Positions 63,572 through 64,000 of a stretch of DNA of 64,000 nucleotides are shown here, piece after piece. This DNA is from Stackebrandtia endophytica. GTDB lineage: Bacteria; Actinomycetota; Actinomycetes; Mycobacteriales; Micromonosporaceae. The stretch spans positions 2,914,001 through 2,978,000 of the forward strand of contig NZ_VFOW01000001.1 in the NCBI RefSeq assembly GCF_006716355.1, in the 5' to 3' direction. The translations under genes were made by a program, and so were the position numbers. The stretch's first letter is position 1. Each line of letters starts with the position of its first letter. The notes below the pieces were generated by a model. That model had not been told where the DNA came from. It saw nothing but the letters and a program-made list of their open reading frames with translations, and made no database searches.

Positions 63572-64000
63572 ATGTCCGGCAACCCAATTTCCCGTCGTCG
63601 CGCGATGGTCGCAGGCCTGGCCGGCCTTGCCGCCATCCCATTCGCGGCCGGCCTGGCAAGCGCCAACCCCGGTTCGGCGCGCCAAGACATCAGTCCCAAC
63701 GCCGCAAAGATCTACCTGGACCCCGGCCACGGCGGTTCGGATTCCGGCGCCGTCGGCAACGGTCTTCAAGAGAAGAACCTCACTCTCGACATCGCGCTGC
63801 GCACCCGTGACCTGCTGACCTCGGCGGGCCACACCGTCCGGATGTCCCGCGAGACCGACATCTTCCGCGAACTGGCATGGCGCGCCTCCGACGCCAACAG
63901 CTGGGGAGCGGCCCTGTTCATCAGCATTCACATCAACGCCGGTGGAGGTACCGGATTCGAGAGTTACCGGTACACCTCGGTCGGTCAACCGACTCTCGAC
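63572..64000 (+). CDS. N-acetylmuramoyl-L-alanine amidase, Tat-type signal (3' end outside window)
   Basis: The start of an amidase_3 cell-wall hydrolase. A twin-arginine signal (SRRRAMVAGLAGLAAIPFAA) suggests export by Tat, cut near residue 31. The zinc site begins with IYLDPGHGGSDSGAVG (His and the usual Glu in GLQEKNLTLDIA), and LFISIHINAGGG supplies the second His. GAGAGGA lies 4 bases before ATG 63572. The frame is open to the window end, so 143 residues are seen. It would cut the bond between muramic acid and the stem peptide. Confidence 0.93.
   Translation, partial: MSGNPISRRRAMVAGLAGLAAIPFAAGLASANPGSARQDISPNAAKIYLDPGHGGSDSGAVGNGLQEKNLTLDIALRTRDLLTSAGHTVRMSRETDIFRELAWRASDANSWGAALFISIHINAGGGTGFESYRYTSVGQPTLD

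Overview
The window reads as a chromosomal segment of a high-GC actinomycete. Evidence for this: dnaK-grpE-dnaJ-hspR in that order under HspR-type (HAIR) operators, a mycobacterial-type EtfD iron-sulfur reductase, DUF397/DUF5753 regulator pieces, type VII secretion-like small proteins, many GTG/TTG starts and frequent ATGA overlaps. My best guess is a Glycomycetaceae member (Stackebrandtia/Glycomyces-like); this rests on gene content and style only and has not been checked by a search. A perfect 14-bp core match to the ParB site parS at 46863-46876 suggests the segment is not far from the replication origin.

Layout. 1-4.2 kb: end of a sugar ABC-transporter/GH1 beta-glucosidase operon with its LacI regulator. 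4.2-10.5 kb: EtfD-type reductase, META-domain lipoprotein with a MarR regulator, and a CASTOR/POLLUX-type channel. 10.5-19.6 kb: two repeats, ADP-ribosylglycohydrolase, DedA protein, flavoprotein dehydrogenase, cold-shock protein, a P-loop protein and a class II UvrA-like ABC protein. 19.6-21.2 kb: a decayed accessory patch (hydrolase fragment, DUF397, headless DUF5753 regulator, HTH-nucleotidyltransferase with its own operator). 21.2-24.5 kb: hydrolase, pheA, a YidD-domain fusion and an unknown gene. 24.8-30.1 kb: purine genes purS-purQ-purL and purB, plus a VOC protein. 30.3-37.6 kb: a membrane Hsp70/beta-propeller fusion, two back-to-back pseudogenes, hydrolases and a PP2C-like protein. 37.7-41.1 kb: tRNA-Ser, YciI-like protein, and a GntR/TetR hybrid regulator divergent from a GNAT + C45 hydrolase pair. 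41.1-50.3 kb: methyltransferase, secreted proteins, MFS exporter, MarR, a divergent ribosomal protein uL11 paralogue, parS, SnoaL-like and PH-domain proteins, and an ECF sigma factor with a membrane partner. 50.5-56.7 kb: heat-shock operon and purA. 56.7-64 kb: a MITE-like element inserted at the purA stop codon, a membrane protein, a PP2C-like paralogue, tRNA-Arg beside a dying integrase, a type VII secretion-like pair carrying a lysozyme-like domain, a RibD-type reductase and a truncated cell-wall amidase.

How the genes work together. purS/Q/L form the FGAM synthase complex, purB works at two points of purine synthesis and purA leads to AMP. The DnaK system is wired to HspR through two inverted repeats placed around the dnaK promoter. 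The GH1 operon imports and hydrolyses a beta-glucoside under LacI control. The strongest unusual signals are the parS site, the uL11 paralogue with an altered thiostrepton-contact region, the autoregulated HTH-nucleotidyltransferase, the MITE, the 76-bp interspersed repeat that carries DnaA-box-like sequences, and three unusual domain fusions (Hsp70-propeller, YidD with Cys octads, ESX-lysozyme).
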